Source of the DNA: Geosiphon pyriformis | Taxonomy: Eukaryota > Glomeromycota > Glomeromycetes > Archaeosporales > Geosiphonaceae | Direction of reading: 5' to 3' | Length of the DNA stretch: 64,000 bases | NCBI GenBank assembly: GCA_016748015.1 | Contig: JAAOMT010000071.1 | Span: 62,001 to 126,000, forward strand | Shown here: one piece after another, positions 33,625 to 46,563 of the stretch | Layout: every line of letters starts with the position of its first letter | Position numbering within the stretch: position 1 is the stretch's first letter | Notes under the pieces: model-generated | Told to the model about the DNA's origin: nothing | Seen by the model: only the letters and a program-made list of their open reading frames with translations | The model's database searches: none | Position numbers and translations under genes: made by a program

Positions 33625-36600
33625 GTTTCATTTAGATATTCGATTGTATCCTAATTCTTGGACAAAAAAAAGGTTGGTATTAGAACACCTATTTTTATTA
33701 GAATTTTTATACAAATAAATAATAAGTAAAATATTTTTGGGTTTATAATGACAAATAAATTATAGAAAAAACCTTATTAAGTTAATTGAAAAATCTGTTT
33801 GGTTAAAATTTTTGGTCAAAATTTAATTATTGAATTAATTGTTTCAGTTGTTTGCTTAATTATTAACTTAATTGCTCACTTTTTTTAGCAATGATATAGT
33901 AATATATATATATCAAAATTTTTTAAAATTTTAAAAATATTTATTAATAACAAAATTAGTTAAAATTAATTAAAAAAACAATAAAGATATTAAAATAAAT
34001 ATAAATTTATTAAAATAATAAAGTTTAAAATTTCTAAAATGGAAATATGTATTAATAATTAATTTACTTATAAAAACATATTTATGTAAATTTTAATATC
34101 TTAACAATTTAATATTTAATATGTAATTATTTTATTTCAATATAATAAGTTTCATTTAAGAATTAAGAATAATAAAAATTATATATTTTAATAACAATTT
34201 TTTAAAACTGGTGAAATTTCAAACTTAAATATTTTTTATTAGATAACTATAAAGCTTTCTACAATAATACAATAAGTAAAGACTATTTATAAAGTAAATA
34301 CTTGAAAATCTTTTCAAATTACCAAATAAATAGGAAATAATTCATTTTTAATTTGAATCTGGGAATTTAATGCTTTAACTTTTAGTTTTGAGGGTAAAAA
34401 ATTGAGTCTCACAGCAAGTATTAAAAAGCCAAAATTTAATCTATTAGAATCTGATATCAGTAAATGAGACGTGAAACGTATATCATTAATTTAAAAAATC
34501 ACACATATACGCCCATAAATTTTATTTACCTATTTATAAATTAAACGATGGGGAAAACTCTAATTGAAAATATATAATAATTCTATGCATTATGCAAAGA
34601 ATCACTGGTACAATCAATGTTAAAAAGTTGTAAAAATGGAAAATTTTGTGCACAAAAGGTAAAGGTCGTCGTAAAAAATCAAGAAAAGTCGATCAATATG
34701 TTTATAAGAATTCTTTGTTTTGGCAAAAATTGTTACTAAACTAGATATAAAAGAGTAAACAATTTATATTGCACAATTGGCAGACATTTAAAATCACTTG
34801 GATATATGAGGAATTTACCAATTACTAAGCTAACACTTACGCAAGTTCAAAACAAGATATATGTCGAATAGTCCAAATTTCATTTTGATTATAACTGGAA
34901 AAATAAAATTAAAAGTTGGTACAAGGGAAAACTGCCCATTGTTCAAAACCAAATGATCATGAAAAGATTCTGCGTTGGGCCGTTTTTGTATGAAGGAAAA
35001 ATGTTATTCCAAATATTGTATATTATTATAAACTAAATTATAAGAATAAAAATGCATTTTTAAAAAATTTGATATAGAATATAATTCAAAAATGTATTCT
35101 TGTCAATTTAAAATTCATAAATATTTATTTTTCAGGTATTAAATCCAATTCAAATTGATTTATCTTTGGAATTTTTTAAAATGAATCAATTTTTAGTTCA
35201 AGTCAAACATAAATTTTATGTTTTATTTTTTGGGTTATTTTTAACAATGATTGTTGAGTTTGATCAATAACTTGATAATTGATTATAGATAAATAATATT
35301 TTTCAAAATTCAAATTAAATATTGCTTAAATCTTTAAATTTCTATTTTTTTAAATTTTTTCTTTAACATTTTTTAGTTTAAAGAATTAAAAAATTGCTCT
35401 TGTAATTTGTATTTGAAAAAAATATTGAATAAAAAATTAATAATAAAGCACAAAAATGTATAATTTGTATAATTTACATGAAATTTACAACCAATTTTTA
35501 GATTTTTACATCAGATTAAAATTGACAATTTTAATTTATTTTTAATTGAATAAATTATAATGCTTATTAATATTCTTTTCTTTTCTTTGTCTTTGTCTTT
35601 GTCTTTGTCTTTTATCTGATTTTACACATTGGTTTTTTATTACTCGTTATATGTTAGGTTATTACTATAATTTATACCACCGGTTATATTTATAATGCAA
35701 AATGTTTATTTGAATTAAAATTATAGATTACTAAGACTTACATAAAAAACAACACAAAACTGCGGGAAAATTTTAATAATTATTAGAATTTCAGTTTATT
35801 AATTAAACACATTGAAGCTTTCATTTGAAATAACAACTATTAATAATAAAAAAATAAAACATATATTATTTTTTTAATAAGAGTTTTCATTAAATTTTAC
35901 TTTACGTCTTTAAAATATTTTTGAGAAATCTATTTCATGTATTTTTTAAAATAGTAATAATCGAATTTCTTTAGATTAGAAAGCAAAGATGTGGGCAAAG
36001 CGTAAAATCTAATATTCATAGATGGAAAACAAGAAAAAAAACTGCAACCCCTTTTTTTATAATTTTTATATTCCCCATTGTTAATGTAACTTTATTTTCT
36101 TTTTCAGTTATAATGGTTTAAAAGCTTTTTATTATTTTTCAGCCTCAAAACTTTTTAATTTAACCTTTTTTTTTAGATTTAAATCTTTATTATTCAGAGG
36201 AGATGGTTACAACACAGTAAGACTTATTATAATTCAATTTATATTATCCAAGGTAAATCCAACAAAACTTATCATAACACAATTGCAATCAAAACTCCTC
36301 TGCGATCAGTATCACTTGTAATTTATGTATCACTCAGATTTCGAATAGTACTAAAGTGGTCCAAGTTGAAGCCAGAGATACGGTTTAATGGAATTCTGAT
36401 GCTCGGATTAGCGTTATAGATGCAGGGGCTTTAGAAATTGCATATGTCCATCACGTTGATTCAATTTTTAACACATGTTTGGTATTTAGAAAGAATTTTG
36501 GCGGGAAACTGACAGCATCGTACAAATTTTTTTGTAAATAAATATTTCATTGAAAATTTCATTGGTTTGTAAACCTGGATTAAAAGTATCACAAATAGAG

Positions 36601-37907
36601 TTTCAATAGGTGCCAAGAAAATGGTCAGAACATTTTCGTAAGATCAGGTTAAAAGACGGACCAGCCGAGAACTTGCAATTTTTGATCAGATTTAAAAGTC
36701 TTTCTTATTAAGGATTGATTAATTGGAATGAAGAATATTCTATAGAAATTTCTACATGCACTATATTTTTTTCAACAGTAAAAAAAAAGCTTGAGATTCA
36801 ATTGCTGAGTAAAAAAGACATTTATCAAGAATAATTTTTTTGGATATATTTTCTGTCTTTTATCACGAGACTCCTAGGTATGAGAGGTTTTTTGATTGCA
36901 TTCATCTAAAATAAAGACTTCTGAGGCGAATATTGCTTTAATAATTACGAGATTTCGCCTTTGAATGAAAAATACAAAATTAATGATTTTGAATATAATT
37001 TAGCTTCAAATTGGATAAGCCAAGTTCAATTAAAATCTTATTATAAATAATGAAATTATATATGCCGAGATTTCTTCTTTTATATATATATAAAAGGCAT
37101 TATTTAATAAACAAGTTTTAAAATGAGTTTAATTTACAATGTTAATTAAAAAGATAAAAGGGATATTGTGTATACCAGAAAAAAGGGGAGCCCTGCTCAA
37201 TTCAATAGTCCCGAGGAATATACATGTAAGTAGGGATACCTCGCTTAAATTAACAATGCATCTTCCTTTGTTCTAACTATGATTATTAATGACCTCAATC
37301 ATTTTCCACGTAAGAGTGAAATGAAATAATTTTCTATCCTACTTTTCACTTCTTCTTTTTTTAAATAAGTCTTAAAAAAGAATTTCTTGTTTTAAATTTG
37401 ACCTTTGATAAATGCCATTTTAATATAAAAGCTATTTAACTTACATTGTTTCCTTTTGGAGATTCTTTATAATTGAGGGCTAACCTCATAGCTGGTGGTG
37501 TAGATCATGTTGAGCGACCAAATCATGGGTTTAGTCGTGCTACAAATTGACCCTGCATCCAGGTTTACCGACAGATACTGGATTATTTTGTGCCAAATTA
37601 ATTTTTATCATTTTTCTTTTAGATTGTTGTTTAGAACTATTTAGCATTTTAAGGTTCGACTTCCATGTCATAATAATGTATGTGCAGAGATTTGTAATGC
37701 GAATTTTTCATTACAATAAGTAAATTTTGATTCTAGAAGCTCGAATGTTTTATGATCAACTTTATAAAGTAACAAGACCCATGTCTACTAAAAAAAAATT
37801 CGCTCTCTCGAAACATTTGAAAACTATTTTCAATTTATTGTTTACTTTTTGAAAAGAAAAGATATCAAACTTTTTACGTTCTTTTTTTTAATATCATCTT
37901 CCTAAAA
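32516..37907. other. Long gene-poor AT-rich region
   Basis: No gene is recognised across this 5.4 kb. It holds an AAT trinucleotide run at about 33595-33623, a short CTTTGT hexanucleotide run at about 35585-35610 and AT-only stretches (33700-34350, 35000-35560). Around 36300-36530 and 37480-37580 the composition is more balanced and could represent old transposon fragments, but no terminal repeats or frames support a call. Confidence 0.45.
33595..33623. repeat. AAT trinucleotide microsatellite
   Basis: About ten tandem AAT units in non-coding sequence. Confidence 0.9.
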
Positions 37908-39056
37908 ATGCTTAATATAATTCCATTTAATTTTCGTCGTAACTTTTTGGAAATTTTTAAAGAAAAAAATTTGAATTTAGATTCTTTAACTTTAAATAAG
38001 ATACGCCAGGAACTTGGAAATCAATTCAAATTTGACAAAACTTCACATTTAATATTATTTTTGATACAAATGGGATTTGTCACAATTGAGCAAGAATTGT
38101 TTAATTTTGATTTAGAATATCACGTTCAACATAGTGAAAGAATCAATTTTAAAGACTCGACTATTTTGTCAACTTTTTTTCACAATTCTTGTAAATCAAA
38201 GGCTTATTACAATTGGTATTTTGTCTAATATATTTAAATTTTGCTAACTTTTAGCTGAAAAATAATTTCGGATTTTATTTTCTTAAAATTTGTCTAAAAA
38301 ATTTAGGCCAGCAAAATCCCTTTTTACCAACTCAATTAATGAGAAATTTCTCGATGAGTTATATTGGTCCCAAATAGTTAGGAAGCCAGTCCTTTTAACA
38401 TCAATTTTTAAATTTGAATACATTTTGCAAAAAACTCAGTGGATAAAAATTTTGGTAAGCATGATTCAATTATTTACTAGAATAATACAAGGCAAATTTA
38501 AAAATTTTTACAATTTCATTCTAAAAGGAACCGGCTTTAACTTTTGGCAAACAAGGACCAATATTTAGGCTCTTACTTAAAAGTGGTAAGAAAAATATTT
38601 TATATTTTATACTCATAATAATTTATAAAAATGTTGAGAATTATTTCTTTCAAATTTTAATAGTAAAACCGTTTTTATCATCGATTGGCATCTCTCTCTC
38701 GGAAAGAACAACCATCTACAATATTTTGGAAACCTCTCGTCAGCCTAATTTATTTCTTATGTTTGCAAAAAAGAGATCGACCATTCTCGGCGTTTTAGGT
38801 GGTCCTAGAGGTGAAGAGGTGAGAATTTTTTTAATTTATTAAAAATTAATGGTGAATGCAGATTTTAATACAAAATTTTCTTTAGCTGCTAAAGAAGATT
38901 ATGCGATCCATTAATATTCTCAAACCAATAATAAAATGTTCCTGCCAACTTGACGAAAATCAATTCTCACAACTTTTACAAGAATTCTTAACTGAAATTC
39001 AACAATATAGAACATTTGGATCAACATATCACGTTTACGTTCGACAATACAATTGA
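37908..39056 (+). CDS. Conserved-looking protein of unknown family
   Basis: Five exons, 37908-38215, 38307-38454, 38528-38585, 38664-38818, 38886-39056, join to 279 residues with GT-AG introns and consistent phases (2, 0, 1, 0). The protein opens MLNIIPFNFRRNFLEIF and contains LNKIRQELGNQFKFD, KSLFTNSINEKFLDELYW, ALTFGKQGPIFRLLLKS, PFLSSIGISLSERTTIY and the compact block STILGVLGGPRGEELL near the C-terminus. No signal peptide, obvious membrane span or catalytic motif is visible; the mix of helices and the Gly-rich turn suggests a soluble globular protein. I cannot name a family. The clean five-exon structure, without stops, next to a gene-poor region suggests a functional gene. The ATG at 37908 is the first in frame. 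Confidence 0.78.
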
Positions 39057-39558
39057 AGCGATACCACATCCAAATCTTGATATAATAGAAACCCCCAAAA
39101 AAATTTAATAATTATAAACCGGAGATAAAAAGAAAATCTCTTATTTTTCAAATTTAAACTCATTATAGTTTAAAAATTAATTAGTCTAAACCATTTATTC
39201 CCATTTCTATGGGGATCATATTCAAACGTAAGATGCCTCTCTTTAAGAAGGTAAAAAAAAAAATTCATGGTGATCATCAACTTTTTAGATTTGGGTCCAA
39301 TGGATGCTCATCTAAATTTATGATAATCTTCAACAATTTTGGCCAAACTAAAATTATCAATATAACATTAAGAATAGTCACCAAGCAATATTAATTTTTT
39401 TAAGTAACTTGAAAATTTAAAAAATTCAATAATTTTAAGTTTTTTTTTCACATTACTTGAAATGTTTTAAATTCAATTTTGCTGTGTTAATAATGTTGCT
39501 GGCTTGAATTTCTTTTAATGTAAAAAAAAAAAAAACTTTTTTTTCTGTTTTCAATTTT
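39057..39558. other. Intergenic region, no gene seen
   Basis: AT-rich spacer between the unknown-family gene and a LINE fragment. A 61-codon frame at 39209-39394 (FKRKMPLFKKVKKKIHGDH) is not supported by any family feature. Confidence 0.45.
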
Positions 39559-39790
39559 TTTTTACGAGTGCGGGCCAACTACTGCCTATTACAATACAGC
39601 AAAGAAAATACTCTAAAATAGGTGTAGCTCACGCCTTGTCTACATGTGACCAGCCACTCGGACCAATCAAGGCTACACTACACAACAATTAAAACGCGAT
39701 AAATCACCTGTCCTTAAAGCAATACAAAATTCATCTGAAACAAACTGCGAACCTAACGCCCGACCAAAACATACCGACAAACCACGGACA
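39559..39790 (-). mobile_element. LINE 3'-end fragment A
   Basis: The block AGGTGTAGCTCACGCC, then CATGTGACCAGCCACTCGG, CCAATCA and ACACTACACAAC is similar to the 3'-terminal region of the LINE at 57931-58060 (AGGTGTGAATCATGC, ATATGACCAATCACTCAGG). It is more GC-rich than its surroundings. Only this end is present, consistent with a strongly 5'-truncated insertion. Confidence 0.55.
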
Positions 39791-40195
39791 AAACTGTTTT
39801 CATTTAAATACAATAAAATAATAGAAAATTTTAATAAAAAACATTAGTTAACAATCAAAACTTGGGGTAAATAAAAATTAAAAATTTTGTTATTTTGTGT
39901 TTGAAAAATTCCAAAAGATAAGAATTAAATTAATAATTGGTTAACTTCAAAATATTAGTTTAAAATATTGTAAAATAAGCAAAAAAATTGGTTTAATAAA
40001 TTGTAATTATTTTAAATGTTAAAATTTTTTAATTTTATAAAATACATTTGCTAAAAAAAGTTTTTTCTATACATATTTGAATAATTTTTTTTCTTTTCAA
40101 ATATTTTTATGGCATTAATAATATAATTAAAAATATTTTATTTTTTATCTTGTTATTTATATAATTAATAGTGTTAATCAAATCAAATAAAATTA

Positions 40196-40262
40196 TTATT
40201 TTATTTTATTTTGAACACTAACTAAGTGTGATCCAACCACTATCTACGATTACACAGCAAAA
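40196..40262 (-). mobile_element. LINE 3'-end fragment B with ATTTT tail
   Basis: TTATTTTATTTTATTTTG runs into AACACTAACTAAGTGTGATC, then CAACCACTATCTACG. The same order, an ATTTT tract followed by GATCCAAACACTATCTAG, marks the 3' end of the full LINE at 57895. This is probably a very short 5'-truncated copy. Confidence 0.5.
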
Positions 40263-40607
40263 ATGTTAATCTATAATATTAAATTTAATTATGTACTAAA
40301 TAATTAATAATGTATATTTAGTCATTTTATTTTTAAAATTAGTTATTGACTTGATTATTAACTTTGATCAATAATTAAATTTTTAATTTTAATTGTTAAC
40401 CAAATTATTAATAGGTTATTTGTTTTCTTTAATGCTATAAGTAAGCATTTAATAAGAAATTATTAATTTTTTCTATTTTCTGAATTTAAATATTTAAGAA
40501 AAAAAATAAAAATTTTTTTTTTGTATAATACAATATATATATATATATATATATATATTTAATGCTTTAATTAAGTAAAATTTCTTTATTATCTATTCTA
40601 GCTACAA

Positions 40608-40760
40608 ACAATAACTATAGATGTGAATTATACATTTTCAACATATGACTAGCCACCTGACTTTTATATAGACAATACCATACAAACTTAACTATAATTA
40701 TATTACTGTTACCACTTAATCCAAGATGCTCAAACCAAAAATTTAAATAAAAAAATATAT
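40608..40760 (-). mobile_element. LINE 3'-end fragment C
   Basis: AGATGTGAATTATACATTTTC and ATATGACTAGCCACCTG match the same 3'-region landmarks as fragment A and the LINE at 57931-58060. It is more decayed and AT-shifted. An AT dinucleotide run lies just before it (about 40534-40557). Confidence 0.45.
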
Positions 40761-40899
40761 CTAATTTTTTTTGTTTTCCAAAATAACTAAGCAGACCAAG
40801 CAGAAAAACATTTATCATTGGTATTATAGTATTTTTTGTGTTAATATCTTGGGTTATAATCATATTTGTCTAATTATTTATATATATATAATAGTTTTT

Positions 40900-43800
40900 A
40901 GGTTAACAAATTAATATTTTTTATTATTTATAAAATATTTTGGTCTTGACATTTACTTTACATACTAAATTTATTTATATTAATTATGTATTTATTATAT
41001 TTAATCATTTTATTTTTATACTTTTTAAAATAAAAATTAATATTATTTTTATTTTTATTAAAATTAACTTAAAAAATAACAATTTTTTTTATTAATTCTC
41101 ATACAACAAAAAAAGCAAAAAAATTGAAAAATTTTTTTTTATTCAGTTTTTTTAAATTATTTTTTTTAATATATTTTTGTTTTTAAAATTAAACATAATA
41201 AGTATTTTTGTTATAAGTATAACCAAAAATAAAAATAAAACTTATTAGACAGTCTATTTTTGATTTAATAAAATTTTATATTTTAAATATTAACTTGTTA
41301 ATAATAAAAGAAAAAACTTTTAAAAAAGGTTGAAGTTTATAAAAAACATTTATTTTCTTAAAATTTTAAAAGATTATTTAATTTATGTTTAAATTTAAAT
41401 TAATAATAATACATAGTATTATTACAAATATTAATTTAAAATAATAAAATATACACATGAATTAAAAGATAATTGCCAAAAAAATTATTGTAAATATTTT
41501 TAAAAAGGCTATAAAATTAGTTTTTTCTAATTATAATAAAATAATATTAATTAAGTTATAATTTATTGGTTTATAATAAAAAGCTGTAATAAATTTGCTA
41601 ATTCTAAAATTATTAAATTAATGGTTTCTAAATAATTTTTTCTTATTGGCAAGAAGTTAATACATATAATAAAAACTAATATTAATAAAAAAATATAAAA
41701 ATTAAAAAATTGGTATTAAATTTTTTTTTATATTTTGTTAATAAGTACAATTATTTATAATTTTTTAATATTATATAATAAAAAAAACTTGTATTATTAA
41801 TTAAAATTCTATTTTATATAATTGTATTAAATACATAACAATATAATAATTAGATATAATATGTTAATAAATAACAAAAAAAGAATAATATTATATAATA
41901 ATAAAATAATAATAAAATAATTTAACTTGAATAAATAAATTAATTTAATAAGTAATATACAAAATTAGTTTTATAAATATTTTAATCTCTATTTTTTTCA
42001 AAAGATAACAAAAAATTTAAAGATAAAAAAATAATTTATATTGTTAATAAAAAATAGTAAATTAGTATAATTTTAATAAAATGTTTATTTAATATATTAT
42101 ACAAAAATTAACAATTATATAAATCAAAATAAATAGTAAAAAAGAATTAAAAAAGTTAAAATTATTGTATTGATTTTTGTTTTAAATAAATTAATTTAAA
42201 TATAAATAAATTTTTATATTTTAAAAATTTTCACTTATATATTTTTTAAAAAAAATTAATAATTAGATTAATAATCAAATTAATATTTAAGTTAATAATT
42301 ATATTAATAACTAATTTTAAAAATAGAGTGTTTAATAGATGTGACTAATTATAATAAATAAATAAATAAAACTAAAAAATAAAAGTTATAATTATAATAA
42401 CAGTTTAGAAAATACATAATTTTTGTTTTTAAAAATGTAAACTTATATTAAATTAAATTAATTTTATTTTATTGTATTAAATATAAACAGTTTAAACATA
42501 TTATATTAGAATATTTTTCTATTAAAAAAAGTTTTAACCAGATTAAAAAAAGATAATTGATTTTAATAAGCTATAATTAACATATATATGCTAGAAAACA
42601 AATTTTTATTATTTATTCTATTTTTTTGGGTAAAAAAACTTGAATACAAATTACTAAGAATATTATAATTAGTTTTTTTATAAAATTGTCTTTAATATTA
42701 ATTTATTTATAAATATTAAATCTTTTATGTTAGCTTTAAAAAGCTTGAAATTATGTTATTTTAAAAAACAAGTAAATAAGTTATACTTATTAATAAAACA
42801 ATTATTTATAATTTAAAATTACTTAAAATTTAAAAATTGGAAAAAATAATTAAAGATCTAATAGTTATAAATATAAATTCGAAAAAAAATAAATAATTTT
42901 GGTTTATATTAAGATTTAACAAACTATTAATAATTAATTTAATATAAAAAATTAATACTTAAAATATAAAAAAAATAAGCAATCTTGTAAAATAAGATAA
43001 TTTGTAAAATAATATAAAAATAAATAATTTAGTGTCTATTATTATTAAAATAAAATTAAAAAATTAAATTAAGTCTTGAATTATAAACAAATTTAAATAA
43101 ATTAAAATCTTTATTTCTGATTTAAATTTTGGTAATTTAAATTCTAAAATAGTGATTATTTTAAATATTCTTTTAATTAAACATATATGCAAAATTTTTA
43201 AAATATTGAACCAGTTTTTGGCAGTTTGTTTATCGTTTAGAATAAGCTTTTAATAACAATTTTGAATCTTTATGCAAAGATTCTTAAGCATAAAATTAAA
43301 AACAAAATGATAATATTAATTAAAAAACTGTTTTTATGTTAATTTGGTTTAAATAGTTTCTAAAATACATAATTTTATATATTGTATGAAAAAATTATTG
43401 AAAATACAATATAAAAATATAAACAGTTTTAAAAAAGAACAATTTAAAAAATTTTATTGTCTAAAATAATTAATATAACAAATAAGTTTGATGTATTAAA
43501 AAAAAATTTAAATGTTATATAAATTTTTATGTGTAAAATTATGTGTTTTTTTAGCAAAAAGTATTTTTAAAACATAATATTATAAATTTAAGATTTTAAA
43601 AAACAAATAGCCTTTTAAATTTTTTAGATTGAAGCATTTAATATTTAAAATTTCTAAAAATTTGAAATTAAAATTTAGTAATAAGTTAAAAAACTTTGGT
43701 TTGTATGATTAGCTTTTGATAAATCAAATATTTTAATAATAAAAGCAGGTTTTTGTGTAATATTATTAGATTAAGTTTGAAATAAAAAAAAGTTTATGAG

Positions 43801-44767
43801 TTTTTAAGCTTCACAAATTTCAAGTAATTAAAAAATTAAAATTAGAGTAATTATTACCAATTATATAAATAATTTTATTTATAATAAAAATTGTATAATC
43901 AAAAATATTTATTTTAAAAGATGAGTTTGGATTATTTAATTATATAAAAGTGCTAATTTTAAAGCTTAATTTGGTAAAGTTTAAGATAAATAAATTTATG
44001 AAATAATAGATTTAAAAATAAAAAATATTAAATAAGATTTTTAATTTAGTAAATAGTAATTGGACTACCCTTATTAAATAATTAAAAAATAATAAACAAT
44101 TATTAAAAATAATTAATATTTGTTATTGAATTTTAAGAAACACTATTTAAGATAGATTAACCAATATATAGCTACCAAAAAAATAAATATACAAATAAAA
44201 TAGTTTGTAAAAATTTTAAATACCAAACTATTAAAAATATAAAATAAAAGATACAAAAATTAAACAGCCAGCATTATTGAATCAATTTTAATTTAATACT
44301 TTTAACAAATATTATTATTTGTATAATATTAAAAACCTTTAAACAATATAAGAAATTACAATAAAGAAAAAATAAGATGAATTTATTTCAAGCGTTATGT
44401 AATTTATTTAATTTATTTATTTGTATTTATAATATTAATGCAATATTAATCTTTAACAATTATATTTAGGCTTGAAGTTTAGAATTTTCAGACAATATAC
44501 ATTTTTAATATGGCAAAAAGGGGCCAGATTTTAAAACAAATATATTAAAACAGATAAATATTAATTTAAAGAAATTGTAAATTGAAAGACAAAATATTTT
44601 GTGTATAAAAAATTAAATTTTCTTGTTGTGTATGTGTGTTATGCATTTATTCTCAAATTGTTTGCGAAATTAATTTTAATTTTATTAGTATAGAAATGTT
44701 TTTAATAGATTTGATGTTTTATAAATAAGAAAAAAATAAGCAAAATTTAATAAAAATTGAATTTGTG
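40900..44767. other. Extreme AT-rich desert
   Basis: Nearly 4 kb with almost no G or C. No open frame, tRNA or transposon end is recognised. It is the most AT-biased stretch of the window together with 55150-57260 and 13700-15500. Confidence 0.7.
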
Positions 44768-45404
44768 TTCAAAGTTGTTGGTCCAATATTAGATATAATC
44801 TTTTCTGAGACTTAACATCTTGTTTAGCTTCAATGGTAAGGATTCTGTTCCTTTGAAATAATTATCAATTAATTTTTGATTGTAAATACTTGAAAGGAAA
44901 AAAACAGTTTCAAAAGTAGCAGCAGTTGGAAAAAAAATTGATTTACAAATTATATATCAAGGAAAAATTGTGGGCTGTCATTCTGAGTGCGCTCGTAGAA
45001 TAACTTCTACTTAAGATTGTCAATAAAATGGTTGAAAACTAATTTATGCTCATGGTTTTATTACATGATCAAATAATTGGGTGTCAACTTATTAGATAAT
45101 GGGTTTGAAGGATCACTATTAAATTTTTTCAAATTAATAATGTAACTGTTTTAAAACAAACCTTTGAATCACTAAATTTCTTTAAGGTAAGAAACAAAAA
45201 TTGGTGGTGTTTATTGATGATGAATATTTATAATCCTTCTTTGAATATTAGGAAAATATTTCTAGTAAAGCAGTAGCATGGTATCTTAATCAGGATTCAG
45301 ATCCCTTTGGTAATATTTTTCATATTGAAAGAAATCCAAAACCCTATCATTGTAAAGTGAATTTCATTAGATCAACTTATTTCACCCCACAAAAAACAAA
45401 ATAA
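44768..45404 (+). pseudogene. Relic of an unidentified gene at the edge of the AT desert
   Basis: Plus-strand segments read FKVVGPILDIIFSET, then after a frame break SFNGKDSVPLK, then KVAAVGKKIDLQIIYQGK and VGCHSECARRITST followed by a stop, and finally FFQINNVTVLKQTFESLNF leading to a good donor (AAG/GTAAGA at 45186/45187). After the acceptor at 45250-45251 the frame continues SSKAVAWYLNQDSDPFGN and RNPKPYHCKVNFIRS to a TAA at 45402-45404. The pieces are protein-like and collinear but separated by stops and frameshifts, so the gene is probably dead. Family not recognised. Confidence 0.5.
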
Positions 45405-45454
45405 AACTCTTGTCATAGAATGAGTAGAATAATCATATTGTATCATTTCAGTAC

Positions 45455-45493
45455 NNNNNNNNNNNNNNNNNNNNCCCCCCCCCCCCCCCCCCC
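45455..45493. other. Assembly gap (20 N) abutting a 19-base C homopolymer
   Basis: Twenty N at 45455-45474 are followed directly by nineteen C at 45475-45493. The gap length is likely a placeholder and the C tract may be a sequencing or assembly artefact. Confidence 0.97.
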
Positions 45494-46080
45494 GAGATGA
45501 ATGAATAGGGATAAGTTGCTTTCCAGTTGCCTTGAAATGAATCCAAAGGGTGAGTAGTAAAATAAAGAATTGATATAATTTTTTGAAAGGTAATTTATTT
45601 TACCTGCTTAACTGAAAAGTGGTATGTTTCTTGAGGCCTTCTTTAACGTACTCGATAAATATAGGAGAATTAATCTTACACTGAATGTCCCTACTGGATA
45701 TTCTGAACGCAAATTGTCGGAAGAAAAAATGAGCTGTAGTCAGTTCATTAAAGATCTTTTCAAAATTATTGGTCATTTTCTAAGATATTAAAGCAAAATG
45801 CAGATTAATATAGCAACTCCTGAAAAGAATATTTCATTTGTCTATGAATGCCTTTGATGGAAGATGAGAGGTAAGTGGATATATCAAATTCAAAACTGCT
45901 TTCATGTGTGTGGGATGACGATTCGCTTTTTGCCGTATATTAAGATATATGATTTAAGTTTTGCTGTCTTTTAAAAATTAATTATGAATTTAATGAAATC
46001 GAAAAAAAAGGAACCAAGATTATTAAATTATTTATTTAAAGCACTTACATTCCAGACGTGTAGACCTTGTTGGACCACAC
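45494..46080. other. No gene recognised
   Basis: Composition is more balanced than the desert to the left, but neither strand gives a protein-like frame of useful length. Confidence 0.4.
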
Positions 46081-46563
46081 CTACAATTCATCTTTCAAGG
46101 AAGATAAACGACGATTGATTGCTTTCAAGCGAAAGCCTGATGATTCATCTGGAAAACCATACATAATTCTCTCAAATCTCTCATCGATTAAAGCTCAAGT
46201 TCAACGTTTTTTGGTTTCCTAGCTATGCTCAAAAAAAATCGAAACGAATATATGCTGCTATAAAAGTGAAGCTCTTTAATTATCGTATTCATTTACTATC
46301 GTTGGGCTTAAAATTTTCTTCTGCGCTAAAAAATCCTGAAGCGTATCACCAGAGTGGAAGTTTTCAGAGTAATGTCATAATCAATATAGAAAGCTTAATT
46401 TATCTAAGAGTCACGTTTTAAACTTGTGAAGATTTAAGATTTAGATGGGCGGGATTTCTGTCATCAAAATCGTCATCAGTACATTAAGATTTTCAACATC
46501 AAATATATTTAAACCGGAATGTTTCAATTCAAAGAGTATATTTCCGCTCTCATAAAAACCGAA
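46081..46563 (-). pseudogene. Fragments of an unidentified gene
   Basis: On the minus strand a segment from 46563 to a TAA at 46441-46443 reads ESGNILFELKHSGLNIF and NVLMTILMTEIPPI. A second from 46194 to a TAG at 46081-46083 reads DERFERIMYGFPDESSGF and LKAINRRLSSLKDEL. Both look like coding sequence but cannot be joined into one frame. Confidence is low and no family is recognised. Confidence 0.35.

Noticed and set aside
37460-37590. Possible tRNA or tRNA-derived element in a less AT-rich patch
   Set aside because: No A-box/B-box pair, acceptor stem or anticodon loop could be folded convincingly.
44768-44815. Similarity of FKVVGPILDIIF to the N-terminus of an ATP synthase beta subunit
   Set aside because: The resemblance is limited to about ten residues and no Walker A or other beta-subunit motif follows.
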